Shown piece by piece: positions 1 to 12,300 of a DNA stretch of 64,000 nucleotides. The position numbers were made by a program, and so were the translations under genes. Every line of letters begins with the position of its first letter. Positions within the stretch are counted from its first letter, which is position 1. Origin of the DNA: Carya illinoinensis (Eukaryota > Streptophyta > Magnoliopsida > Fagales > Juglandaceae). The notes under the pieces were generated by a model. The model saw nothing but the letters and a program-made list of their open reading frames with translations, was not told the origin of the DNA and did no database searches. Where the stretch lies: NCBI RefSeq assembly GCF_018687715.1, contig NC_056758.1:21494501-21558500 (forward strand), in the 5' to 3' direction.

Positions 1-140
1 CGACATGCAAGTGTGTCATGTCTTTGATAAAGCCTAATCATCAAATTCAATCTTAGAATGTAGTAAAACGACAAGAAAATTAATATGATCAGAATGAAAA
101 AAATGGTTACGAAGAACAAAAAAAGAAATTAAACTGAAAA

Positions 141-633
141 CATTGTTGAGGGATGACTAAATCTTGTGCAACTCGATTACATCCTTTGAATCAAGCTAAA
201 AGCTTCACGATGCGGTGGATGGGGAACCTTAGGGGAATGTGGCACTTCTTGAATTTGAGGAAACTAAAATGTAAGGTTTATGTTGGCTTCAAATCGAAGA
301 GGGAAACAAAAATTGGTTTTTTGTTGTAAATTCGATCAATGCCAGAACTGAAATAGTATGGTTGGGGTGGGGTGCAAACGATGACTTTTCGGATGAGGAA
401 ATGGTGTAAATGGCATGGGCTAAAGGCAGACTTGTCGCAATGCACAAGAAGGAGAACTTAGGTCGGATTGGCGGAGATTTCACCATTATTCGCATGGCTT
501 TTCTTTTGTTGACAGGTTTTGGATCCAGCCTAAGCTTCTAAGTGAATCTTAGAATGATGAGAAACAACAAAGAAAGTAATAAGATCCGTATAAAAAATGT
601 TACAAAGAACTAAAAAGGAAATTAGGCCCAAAA
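141..633 (+). repeat. Representative subfamily L half-unit A
   Basis: One A half-unit, 493 bp, from cattgttgag to the base before the next such landmark. Diagnostic stretches are ctaaaagctt near the start, gtttatgttggcttcaaatc in the middle, ggtggggtgcaaacgatgac after it, and one ggatcc near the 3' part. It aligns along its whole length with half-unit B, for example gatggggaac, gtgtggcac/atgtggcac, aaggtttatgt, cttgtcgcaa and caatcttagaatg occur in the same order in both. It is typical of the A halves before 29.4 kb. Confidence 0.93.
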
Positions 634-1113
634 CATTGTTGAGGGATTACTAATTTTGTGTAAGTCAATTACTTCCCTTAATTCAACCTAAAAGGATAAC
701 CACGGGTAGATGGGGAACGTTAGAGTCGTGTGGGACTTGTTGGACCTGAGGGAAACTAAATGTATGGTTTATGTGGGCATCCAAATCGAGGAATGGAACA
801 GTAGACGGGTTTCTTTGTGTAAATTGGTCCAGTGGAAGAACTAAACTAGTATGGTCAAGGACGATGAAGTTTTCCCTGTGAAAATGGTCTAAAAGGCTTC
901 AGCTAGGGGCCAACTTGTCGCAACAGCCATGAAGGATCGGCTTGATGCCGATTGGCAGTGATTCGAGCATTATCGACATGGAAGTGTGTCATGTCTTTGA
1001 TAAAGCCTAATCATCAAATTCAATCTTAGAATGTAGGAAAACGACAAGAAAATTAATATGATCAGAATGAAAAAGATGGTTACGAAGAACAAAACAAGAA
1101 ATTAAACTGAAAA
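634..1113 (+). repeat. Representative subfamily L half-unit B
   Basis: One B half-unit, 480 bp. It shares the order of blocks with A but is strongly diverged. In the middle it reads gtatggtcaaggacgatgaa, which lacks 10 bp (tggggtgtaa) found at this place in the B halves beyond 29.4 kb. The A halves keep the matching ggtggggtgcaaacgatg, so the 10 bp were most likely lost in this subfamily. It has no ggatcc site. Confidence 0.92.
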
Positions 1114-4100
1114 CATTGTTGAGGGATGACTAAATCTTGTGCAACTCGATTACATCCTTTGAATCAAGCTAAAAGCTTAACGATGCGGTGGATGGGGAAC
1201 CTTAGGGGAATGTGGCACTTCTTGAATTTGAGGAAACTAAAATGTAAGGTTTATGTTGGCTTCAAATCGAAGAGGGAAACAAAAGATTGGTTTTTTGTTG
1301 TAAATTCGATCAATGCCAGAACTCAAATAGTATGGTTGGGGTGGGCTGCAAACGATGACATTTCGGACGAGGAAATAGTGTAAACGGCATAGGCTAGAGG
1401 CAGACTTGTCGCAATGCACAAGAAGGAGAACTTAGGTCGGATTAGCGGTGATTTCAGTATTATTCGCATGGCTTTTCTTTTGTTGACAAGTTTTGGATCC
1501 AGCCTAAGCTTCTAAGTCAACTTTAGAATGATGAGAAACAACAAAGAAAGTAATAAGATCCGTATAAAAAATGTTACAAAGAACTAAAAAGGAAATTAGG
1601 CCCAAAACATTGTTGAGGGATTACTAATCTTGTGTAAGTCAATTACTTCCCTTAATTCAACCTAAAAGGATAACCACAGGTAGATGGGGAACGTTAGAGT
1701 CGTGTGGCAGTTGTTGGACCTGAGGGAAACTAAATGTAAGGTTTATGTGGGCATCCAAAACGAGGAATGGAACAGTAGACGGGTTTCTTTGTGTAAATTG
1801 GTCCAGTGGAAGAACTAAACTAGTATGGTCAAGGACGATGAAGTTTTCCTTGTGAAAATGGTCTAAAAGGCTTCAGCTAGGGGCCAACTTGTCGCAACAG
1901 CCATGAAGAATCGCCTTGACGCCGGCTGTCAGTGATTCGAGCAATATCGACATGGAAGTGTGTCATGTCTTTGATAAAGACTAATCATCAAATTCAATCT
2001 TAGAATGTAGGAAAACGACAAGAAAATTAATATGATCAGAATGAAAAAAATGGTTACAAAGAACAAAAAAAGAAATTAAACTGAAAACATTGTTAAGGGA
2101 TGACTAAATCTTGTGCAACTCGATTACATCCTTTGAATCAAGCTAAAAGCTTAACGATGCGGTGGATGGGGAACCTTAGGGGAATGTGGCACTTCTTGAA
2201 TTTGAGGAAACTAAAATGTAAGGTTTATGTTGGCTTCAAATCGAAGAGGGAAACAAAAATTGGTTTTTTGTTGTAAATTCGATCAATGACAGAACTGAAA
2301 TAGTATGGTTGGGGTGGGGTGCAAACGATGACTTTTCGGATGAGGAAACGGTGTAAATGGCATGGGCTAGAGGCAGACTTGTCGCAATGCACAAGAAGGA
2401 GAACTTAGGTCGGATTGGCGGAGATTTCACCATTATTCGCATGGCTTTTCTTTTGTTGACAGGTTTTGGATCCAGCCTAAGCTTCTAAGTGAATCTTAGA
2501 ATGATGAGAAACCACAAAGAAAGTAATAAGATCCGTATAAAAAATGTTACAAAGAACTAAAAAGGAAATTAGGCCCAAAACATTGTTGAGGGATTACTAA
2601 TTTTGTGTAAGTCAATTACTTCCTTTAATTCAACCTAAAAGGATAACCACGGGTAGATGGGGAACGTTAGAGTCGTGTGGCAGTTGTTGGACCTGAGGGA
2701 AACTAAATGTAAGGTTTATGTGGGCATCCAAAACGAGGAATGGAACAGTAGACGGGTTTCTTTGTGTAAATTGGTCCAGTGGAAGAACTAAACTAGTATG
2801 GTCAAGGACGATGAAGTTTTCCTTGTGAAAATGGTCTAAAAGGCTTCAGCTAGGGGCCAACTTGTCGCAATAGCCATGAAGAATCGCCTTGACGCCGGTT
2901 GTCAGTGATTCGAGCAATATCGACATGGAAGTGTGTCATGTCTTTGATAAAGACTAATCATCAAATTCAATCTTAGAATGTAGGAAAACGACAAGAAAAT
3001 TAATATGATCAGAATGAAAAAAATGGTTACAAAGAACAAAAAAAGAAATTAAACTGAAAACATTGTTAAGGGATGACTAAATCTTGTGCAACTCGATTAC
3101 ATCCTTTGAATCAAGCTAAAAGCTTAACGATGCGGTGGATGGGGAACCTTAGGGGAATGTGGCACTTCTTGAATTTGAGGAAACTAAAATGTAAGGTTTA
3201 TGTTGGCTTCAAATCGAAGAGGGAAACAAAAATTGGTTTTTTGTTGTAAATTCGATCAATGACAGAACTGAAATAGTATGGTTGGGGTGGGGTGCAAACG
3301 ATGACTTTTCGGATGAGGAAACGGTGTAAATGGCATGGGCTAGAGGCAGACTTGTCGCAATGCACAAGAAGGAGAACTTAGGTCGGATTGGCGGAGATTT
3401 CACCATTATTCGCATGGCTTTTCTTTTGTTGACAGGTTTTGGATCCAGCCTAAGCTTCTAAGTGAATCTTAGAATGATGAGAAACCACAAAGAAAGTAAT
3501 AAGATCCGTATAAAAAATGTTACAAAGAACTAAAAAGGAAATTAGGCCCAAAACATTGTTGAGGGATTACTAATTTTGTGTAAGTCAATTACTTCCTTTA
3601 ATTCAACCTAAAAGGATAACCACGGGTAGATGGGGAACGTTAGAGTCGTGTGGCACTTGTTGGACCTGAGGGAAACTAAATGTATGGTTTATGTGGGCAT
3701 CCAAATCGAGGAATGGAACAGTAGACGGGTTTCTTTGTCTAAATTGGTCCAGTGGAAGAACTAAACTAGTATGGTCAAGGACGATGAAGTTTTCCATGTG
3801 AAAATGGTCTAAAAGGCTTCAGCTAGGGGCCAACTTGTCGCAACAGCCATGAAGGATCGCCTTGATGCCGATTGTCAGTGATTCGAGCATTATCGACATG
3901 CAAGTGTGTCATGTCTTTGATAAAGCCTAATCATCAAATTCAATCTTAGAATGTAGTAAAACGACAAGAAAATTAATATGATCAGAATGAAAAAAATGGT
4001 TACGAAGAACAAAAAAAGAAATTAAACTGAAAACATTGTTGAGGGATGACTAAATCTTGTGCAACTCGATTACATCCTTTGAATCAAGCTAAAAGCTTCA

Positions 4101-7100
4101 CGATGCGGTGGATGGGGAACCTTAGGGGAATGTGGCACTTCTTGAATTTGAGGAAACTAAAATGTAAGGTTTATGTTGGCTTCAAATCGAAGAGGGAAAC
4201 AAAAATTGGTTTTTTGTTGTAAATTCGATCAATGCCAGAACTGAAATAGTATGGTTGGGGTGGGGTGCAAACGATGACTTTTCGGATGAGGAAATGGTGT
4301 AAATGGCATGGGCTAAAGGCAGACTTGTCGCAATGCACAAGAAGGAGAACTTAGGTCGGATTGGCGGAGATTTCACCATTATTCGCATGGCTTTTCTTTT
4401 GTTGACAGGTTTTGGATCCAGCCTAAGCTTCTAAGTGAATCTTAGAATGATGAGAAACAACAAAGAAAGTAATAAGATCCGTATCAAAAATGTTACAAAG
4501 AACTAAAAAGGAAATTAGGCCCAAAACATTGTTGAGGGATTACTAATTTTGTGTAAGTCAATTACTTCCCTTAATTCAACCTAAAAGGATAACCACGGGT
4601 AGATGGGGAACGTTAGAGTCGTGTGGGACTTGTTGGACCTGAGGGAAACTAAATGTATGGTTTATGTGGGCATCCAAATCGAGGAATGGAACAGTAGACG
4701 GGTTTCTTTGTGTAAATTGGTCCAGTGGAAGAACTAAACTAGTATGGTCAAGGACGATGAAGTTTTCCCTGTGAAAATGGTCTAAAAGGCTTCAGCTAGG
4801 GGCCAACTTGTCGCAACAGCCATGAAGGATCGGCTTGATGCCGATTGGCAGTGATTCGAGCATTATCGACATGGAAGTGTGTCATGTCTTTGATAAAGCC
4901 TAATCATCAAATTCAATCTTAGAATGTAGGAAAACGACAAGAAAATTAATATGATCAGAATGAAAAAGATGGTTACGAAGAACAAAACAAGAAATTAAAC
5001 TGAAAACATTGTTGAGGGATGACTAAATCTTGTGCAACTCGATTACATCCTTTGAATCAAGCTAAAAGCTTAACGATGCGGTGGATGGGGAACCTTAGGG
5101 GAATGTGGCACTTCTTGAATTTGAGGAAACTAAAATGTAAGGTTTATGTTGGCTTCAAATCGAAGAGGGAAACAAAAGATTGGTTTTTTGTTGTAAATTC
5201 GATCAATGCCAGAACTCAAATAGTATGGTTGGGGTGGGCTGCAAACGATGACATTTCGGACGAGGAAATAGTGTAAACGGCATAGGCTAGAGGCAGACTT
5301 GTCGCAATGCACAAGAAGGAGAACTTAGGTCGGATTAGCGGTGATTTCAGTATTATTCGCATGGCTTTTCTTTTGTTGACAAGTTTTGGATCCAGCCTAA
5401 GCTTCTAAGTCAACTTTAGAATGATGAGAAACAACAAAGAAAGTAATAAGATCCGTATAAAAAATGTTACAAAGAACTAAAAAGGAAATTAGGCCCAAAA
5501 CATTGTTGAGGGATTACTAATCTTGTGTAAGTCAATTACTTCCCTTAATTCAACCTAAAAGGATAACCACAGGTAGATGGGGAACGTTAGAGTCGTGTGG
5601 CAGTTGTTGGACCTGAGGGAAACTAAATGTAAGGTTTATGTGGGCATCCAAAACGAGGAATGGAACAGTAGACGGGTTTCTTTGTGTAAATTGGTCCAGT
5701 GGAAGAACTAAACTAGTATGGTCAAGGACGATGAAGTTTTCCTTGTGAAAATGGTCTAAAAGGCTTCAGCTAGGGGCCAACTTGTCGCAACAGCCATGAA
5801 GAATCGCCTTGACGCCGGCTGTCAGTGATTCGAGCAATATCGACATGGAAGTGTGTCATGTCTTTGATAAAGACTAATCATCAAATTCAATCTTAGAATG
5901 TAGGAAAACGACAAGAAAATTAATATGATCAGAATGAAAAAAATGGTTACAAAGAACAAAAAAAGAAATTAAACTGAAAACATTGTTAAGGGATGACTAA
6001 ATCTTGTGCAACTCGATTACATCCTTTGAATCAAGCTAAAAGCTTAACGATGCGGTGGATGGGGAACCTTAGGGGAATGTGGCACTTCTTGAATTTGAGG
6101 AAACTAAAATGTAAGGTTTATGTTGGCTTCAAATCGAAGAGGGAAACAAAAATTGGTTTTTTGTTGTAAATTCGATCAATGACAGAACTGAAATAGTATG
6201 GTTGGGGTGGGGTGCAAACAATGACTTTTCGGATGAGGAAACGGTGTAAATGGCATGGGCTAGAGGCAGACTTGTCGCAATGCACAAGAAGGAGAACTTA
6301 GGTCGGATTGGCGGAGATTTCACCATTATTCGCATGGCTTTTCTTTTGTTGACAGGTTTTGGATCCAGCCTAAGCTTCTAAGTGAATCTTAGAATGATGA
6401 GAAACCACAAAGAAAGTAATAAGATCCGTATAAAAAATGTTACAAAGAACTAAAAAGGAAATTAGGCCCAAAACATTGTTGAGGGATTACTAATTTTGTG
6501 TAAGTCAATTACTTCCTTTAATTCAACCTAAAAGGATAACCACGGGTAGATGGGGAACGTTAGAGTCGTGTGGCACTTGTTGGACCTGAGGGAAACTAAA
6601 TGTATGGTTTATGTGGGCATCCAAATCGAGGAATGGAACAGTAGACGGGTTTCTTTGTCTAAATTGGTCCAGTGGAAGAACTAAACTAGTATGGTCAAGG
6701 ACGATGAAGTTTTCCATGTGAAAATGGTCTAAAAGGCTTCAGCTAGGGGCCAACTTGTCGCAACAGCCATGAAGGATCGCCTTGATGCCGATTGTCAGTG
6801 ATTCGAGCATTATCGACATGCAAGTGTGTCATGTCTTTGATAAAGCCTAATCATCAAATTCAATCTTAGAATGTAGTAAAACGACAAGAAAATTAATATG
6901 ATCAGAATGAAAAAAATGGTTACGAAGAACAAAAAAAGAAATTAAACTGAAAACATTGTTGAGGGATGACTAAATCTTGTGCAACTCGATTACATCCTTT
7001 GAATCAAGCTAAAAGCTTCACGATGCGGTGGATGGGGAACCTTAGGGGAATGTGGCACTTCTTGAATTTGAGGAAACTAAAATGTAAGGTTTATGTTGGC

Positions 7101-9394
7101 TTCAAATCGAAGAGGGAAACAAAAATTGGTTTTTTGTTGTAAATTCGATCAATGCCAGAACTGAAATAGTATGGTTGGGGTGGGGTGCAAACGATGACTT
7201 TTCGGATGAGGAAATGGTGTAAATGGCATGGGCTAAAGGCAGACTTGTCGCAATGCACAAGAAGGAGAACTTAGGTCGGATTGGCGGAGATTTCACCATT
7301 ATTCGCATGGCTTTTCTTTTGTTGACAGGTTTTGGATCCAGCCTAAGCTTCTAAGTGAATCTTAGAATGATGAGAAACAACAAAGAAAGTAATAAGATCC
7401 GTATAAAAAATGTTACAAAGAACTAAAAAGGAAATTAGGCCCAAAACATTGTTGAGGGATTACTAATTTTGTGTAAGTCAATTACTTCCCTTAATTCAAC
7501 CTAAAAGGATAACCACGGGTAGATGGGGAACGTTAGAGTCGTGTGGGACTTGTTGGACCTGAGGGAAACTAAATGTATGGTTTATGTGGGCATCCAAATC
7601 GAGGAATGGAACAGTAGACGGGTTTCTTTGTGTAAATTGGTCCAGTGGAAGAACTAAACTAGTATGGTCAAGGACGATGAAGTTTTCCCTGTGAAAATGG
7701 TCTAAAAGGCTTCAGCTAGGGGCCAACTTGTCGCAACAGCCATGAAGGATCGGCTTGATGCCGATTGGCAGTGATTCGAGCATTATCGACATGGAAGTGT
7801 GTCATGTCTTTGATAAAGCCTAATCATCAAATTCAATCTTAGAATGTAGGAAAACGACAAGAAAATTAATATGATCAGAATGAAAAAGATGGTTACGAAG
7901 AACAAAACAAGAAATTAAACTGAAAACATTGTTGAGGGATGACTAAATCTTGTGCAACTCGATTACATCCTTTGAATCAAGCTAAAAGCTTAACGATGCG
8001 GTGGATGGGGAACCTTAGGGGAATGTGGCACTTCTTGAATTTGAGGAAACTAAAATGTAAGGTTTATGTTGGCTTCAAATCGAAGAGGGAAACAAAAGAT
8101 TGGTTTTTTGTTGTAAATTCGATCAATGCCAGAACTCAAATAGTATGGTTGGGGTGGGCTGCAAACGATGACATTTCGGACGAGGAAATAGTGTAAACGG
8201 CATAGGCTAGAGGTAGACTTGTCGCAATGCACAAGAAGGAGAACTTAGGTCGGATTAGCGGTGATTTCAGTATTATTCGCATGGCTTTTCTTTTGTTGAC
8301 AAGTTTTGGATCCAGCCTAAGCTTCTAAGTCAACTTTAGAATGATGAGAAACAACAAAGAAAGTAATAAGATCCGTATAAAAAATGTTACAAAGAACTAA
8401 AAAGGAAATTAGGCCCAAAACATTGTTGAGGGATTACTAATCTTGTGTAAGTCAATTACTTCCCTTAATTCAATCTCAAAGGATAACCACAGGTAGATGG
8501 GGAACGTTAGAGTCGTGTGGCAGTTGTTGGACCTGAGGGAAACTAAATGTAAGGTTTATGTGGGCATCCAAAACGAGGAATGGAACAGTAGACGGGTTTC
8601 TTTGTGTAAATTGGTCCAGTGGAAGAACTAAACTAGTATGGTCAAGGACGATGAAGTTTTCCTTGTGAAAATTGTCTAAAAGGCTTCAGCTAGGGGCCAA
8701 CTTGTCGCAACAGCCATGAAGAATCGCCTTGATGACGATTGTCAGTGATTCGAGCAATATCGACATGGAAGTGTGTCATGTCTTTGATAAAGCCTAATCA
8801 TCAAATTCAATCTTAGAATGTAGGGAAACGCCAAGAAAATTAATATGATCAGAATGAAAAAAATGGTTACGAAGAACAAAAAAAGAAATTAAACTGAAAA
8901 CATTGTTGAGGGATGACTAAATCTTGTGCAACTCGATTATATCCTTTGAATCAAGCTAAAAGCTTAACGATGCGGTGGATGGGGAACCTTAGGGGAATGT
9001 GGCACTTCTTGAATTTGAGGAAACAAAAATGTAAGGTTTATATTGGCTTCAAATCGAAGAGGGAAACAAAAGATTGATTTTTTGTTGTAAATTCGATCAA
9101 TGCTAGAACTAAAATAGTATGGTTGGGGTGGGGTGCAAACGATGACATTTCGGATGAGGAAATGGTGTAAATGGCATGGGCTAGAGGAAGACTTGTCGCA
9201 ATGCACAAGAAGGAGAACTTAGGTCGGATTGGCGGAGATTTCACCATTATTCGCATGGCTTTTCTTTTGTCGACAGGTTTTGGATCCAGCCTAAGCTTCT
9301 AAGTCAATCTTAGAAAGATGAGAAACAACAAAGAAAGTAATAAGATCCGTATAAAAAATGTTACAAAGAACTAAAAAGGAAATTAGGCCCAAAA

Positions 9395-12300
9395 CATTGT
9401 TGAGGGATTACTAATCTTGTGTAAGTCAATTACTTCCCTTAATTTAACCTAAAAGGATAACCACGGGTAGATGGGGAACGTTAGAGTCGTGTGGCACTTG
9501 TTGGACCTAAGGGAAACTAAATGTAAGTTTTATGTGGGCATCCAAATCGAGGAATGGAACAGTAGACGGGTTTCTTTGTGTAAATTGGTCCGGTGGAAGA
9601 ACTAAACTAGTATGGTCAAGGACGATGAAGTTTTCCTTGTGAAAATGGTCTAAAAGGCGTCAGCTAGGGGCCAACTTGTCGCAACAGCCATGAAGGATCG
9701 CCTTGATGCCGATTGGCAGTGATTCGAGCATTATCGACATGGAAGTGTGTCATGTCTTTAATAAAGCCTAATCATCAAATTCAATCTTAGAATGTAGGAA
9801 AACGACAAGAAAATTAATATGATCAGAATGAAAAAAATGGTTACGAAGAACAAAAAAAGAAATTAAACTGAAAACATTGTTGAGGGATGACTAAATCTTG
9901 TGCAACTCGATTACATCCTTTGAATCAAGCTAAAAGCTTAACGATGCGGTGGATGGGGAACCTTAGGGGAATGTGGCACTTCTTGAATTTGAGGAAACTA
10001 AAATGTAAGGTTTATGTTGGCTTCAAATCGAAGAGGGAAACAAAAATTGGTTTTTTGTTGTAAATTCGATCAATGCCAGAATTGAAATAGTATGGTTGGG
10101 GTGGGGTGCAAACGATGACTTGTCGGATGAGGAAATGGTGTAAATGGCATGGGCTAGAGGCAGACTTGTCGCAATGCACAAGAAGAAGAACTTAGGTCGG
10201 ATTGGCGGAGATTTCACCATTATTCGCATGGCTTTTCTTTTGTTGACTGGTTTTGGATCCAGCCTAAGCTTCTAAGTCAATCTTAGAATGATGAGAAACA
10301 ACAAAGAAAGTAATAAGATCCGTATCAAAAATGTTACAAAGAACTAAAAAGGAAATTAGGCCCAAAACATTGTTGAGGGATTACTAATTTTGTGTAAGTC
10401 AATTACTTCCCTTAATTCAACCTAGAAGGATAACCACGGGTAGATGGGGAACGTTAGAGTCGTCTGGCACTTGTTGGACCTGAGGGAAACTAAATGTATG
10501 GTTTATGTGGGCATCCAAATCAAGGAATGGAACAGTAGACGGGTTTCTTTGTGTAAATTGGTCCAGTGGAAGAACTAAACTAGTATGGTCAAGGACGATG
10601 AAGTTTTCCTTGTGAAAATGGTCTAAAAGGCTTCAGCTAGGGGGCAACTTGTCGCAACAGCCATGAAGGATCGCCTTGATGCCGATTGGCAGTGATTCGA
10701 GCATTATCGACATGGAAGTGTGTCATGTCTTTGATAAAGCCTAATCATCAAATTCAATCTTAGAATGTAGGAAAACGACAAGAAAATTAATATGATCAGA
10801 ATGAAAAAAATGGTTACGAATAACAAAAAAAAAAATTAAACTGAAAACAATGTTGAGGGATGACTAAATCTTTTGCAACTCGATTACATCCATTGAATCA
10901 AGCTAAAAGCTTAACGATGCGGTGGATGGGGAACCTTAGGGGAATGTGGAACTTCTTGAATTTGAGGAAACTAAAATGTAAGGTTTATGTTGGCTTCAAA
11001 TCGAAGAGGGAAACAAAAATTGGTTTTTTGTTGTAAATTCGATCAATGCCAGAACTGAAATAGTATGGTTGGGGTGGGGTGCAAACGATGACACTTCGGA
11101 TGAGGAAATGGTGTAAATGGCATGGGCTAGCGGCAGACTTGTCGCAATGCACAAGAAGGAGAACTTAGGCCCAAAATGGCGGAGATTTCACCATTATTCG
11201 CGTGGCTTTTCTTTTGTTGACAGGTTTTGGATCCAGCCTAAGCTTCTAAGTCAATCTTAGAAAGATGAGAAACAACAAAGAAAGTAATAAGATCCGTATC
11301 AAAAATGTTACAAAGAACAAAAAAGGAAATTAGGCCCAAAACATTGTTGAGGGATTACTAATCTTGTGTAAGTCAATTACTTCCCTTAATTCAACCTAAA
11401 AGGATAACCACGGGTAGATGGGGAACGTTAGAGTCGTGTGGCACTTGTTGGACCTGAGGGAAACTATATGTAAGGTTTATGTGGGCATCCAAATCGAGGA
11501 ATGGAACAGTAGACGGGTTTCTTTGTGTAAATTGGTCAAGTGGAAGAACTAAACTAGTATGGTCAAGGACGATGAAGTTTTCCTTGTGAAAATGGTCTAA
11601 AAGGCTTCAGCTAGGGGGCAACTTGTCGCAACAGCCATGAAGGATCGCCTTGATGCCGATTGGCAGTGATTCGAGCATTATCGACATGGAAGTGTGTCAT
11701 GTCTTTGATAAAGCCTAATCATCAAATTCAATCTTAGAATGTAGGAAAACGACAAGAAAATTAATATGATCAGAATGAAAAAAATGGTTACGAAGAACAA
11801 AAAAAGAAATTAAACTGAAAACATTGTTGAGGGATGACTAAATCTTGTGCAACTCGATTACATCCTCTGAATCAAGCTAAAAGCTTAACGATGCAGTGGA
11901 TGGGGAACCTTAGGGGAATGTGGCACTTCTTGAATTTGAGGAAACTAAAATGTAAGGTTTATGTTGGCTTCAAATCGAAGAGGGAAACAAAAATTGGTTT
12001 TTTGTTGTAAATTCGATCAATGCCAGAACTGAAATAGTATGGTTGGGGTGGGGTGCAAACGATGACTTTTCGGATGAGGAAATGGTGTAAATGGCATGGG
12101 CTAGAGGCAGACTTGTCGCAATGCACAAGACGGAGAACTTAGGTCGGATTGGCGGAGATTTCACCATTATTCGCATGGCTTTTCTTTTGTGGACAGGTTT
12201 TGGATCCAGCCTAAGCTTCTAAGTCAATCTTAGAATGATGAGAAACAACAAAGAAAGTAATAAGATCCGTATAAAAAATGTTACAAAGAACTAAAAAGGA

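Larger units (their letters stand above)
1..8790 (+). repeat. Higher-order repeat of 4 then 3 dimers
   Basis: The variant cgacatgcaagtg occurs at 1, 3894 and 6814, marking three copies of a larger unit: 3893 bp (4 dimers), 2920 bp (3 dimers) and a partial third copy. The dimers starting at 141, 4034 and 6954 share one set of variants. Those at 1114, 5007 and 7927 share another, with aacaaaacaagaaatt and aaaagattgg. Those at 2088, 3061 and 5981 share gttaaggga and agactaatc. The second copy has one such dimer where the first has two, so the copies differ by exactly one dimer, as unequal crossing-over would produce. Confidence 0.88.

Noticed and set aside
289..495. 68-codon minus-strand ORFs in the A halves as protein-coding genes
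   Set aside because: They repeat once per satellite unit with varying start and length, and recent homogenisation explains their persistence. Kept only as a finding to test, not as CDS.
1126..1383. 85-codon plus-strand ORF (MTKSCATRLHP...) recurring at 5019, 7939, 17673, 25987, 27937 and 28911
   Set aside because: It is part of the satellite A half. Other A halves break the frame by one-base indels (for example aaaaattgg against aaaagattgg), there is no domain I recognise and no gene context.
3603..3797. 64-67 codon minus-strand ORFs in B halves (MENFIVLDHTS..., MKISSFTPHLD...)
   Set aside because: Same reason: a property of the repeated unit, broken in many copies.
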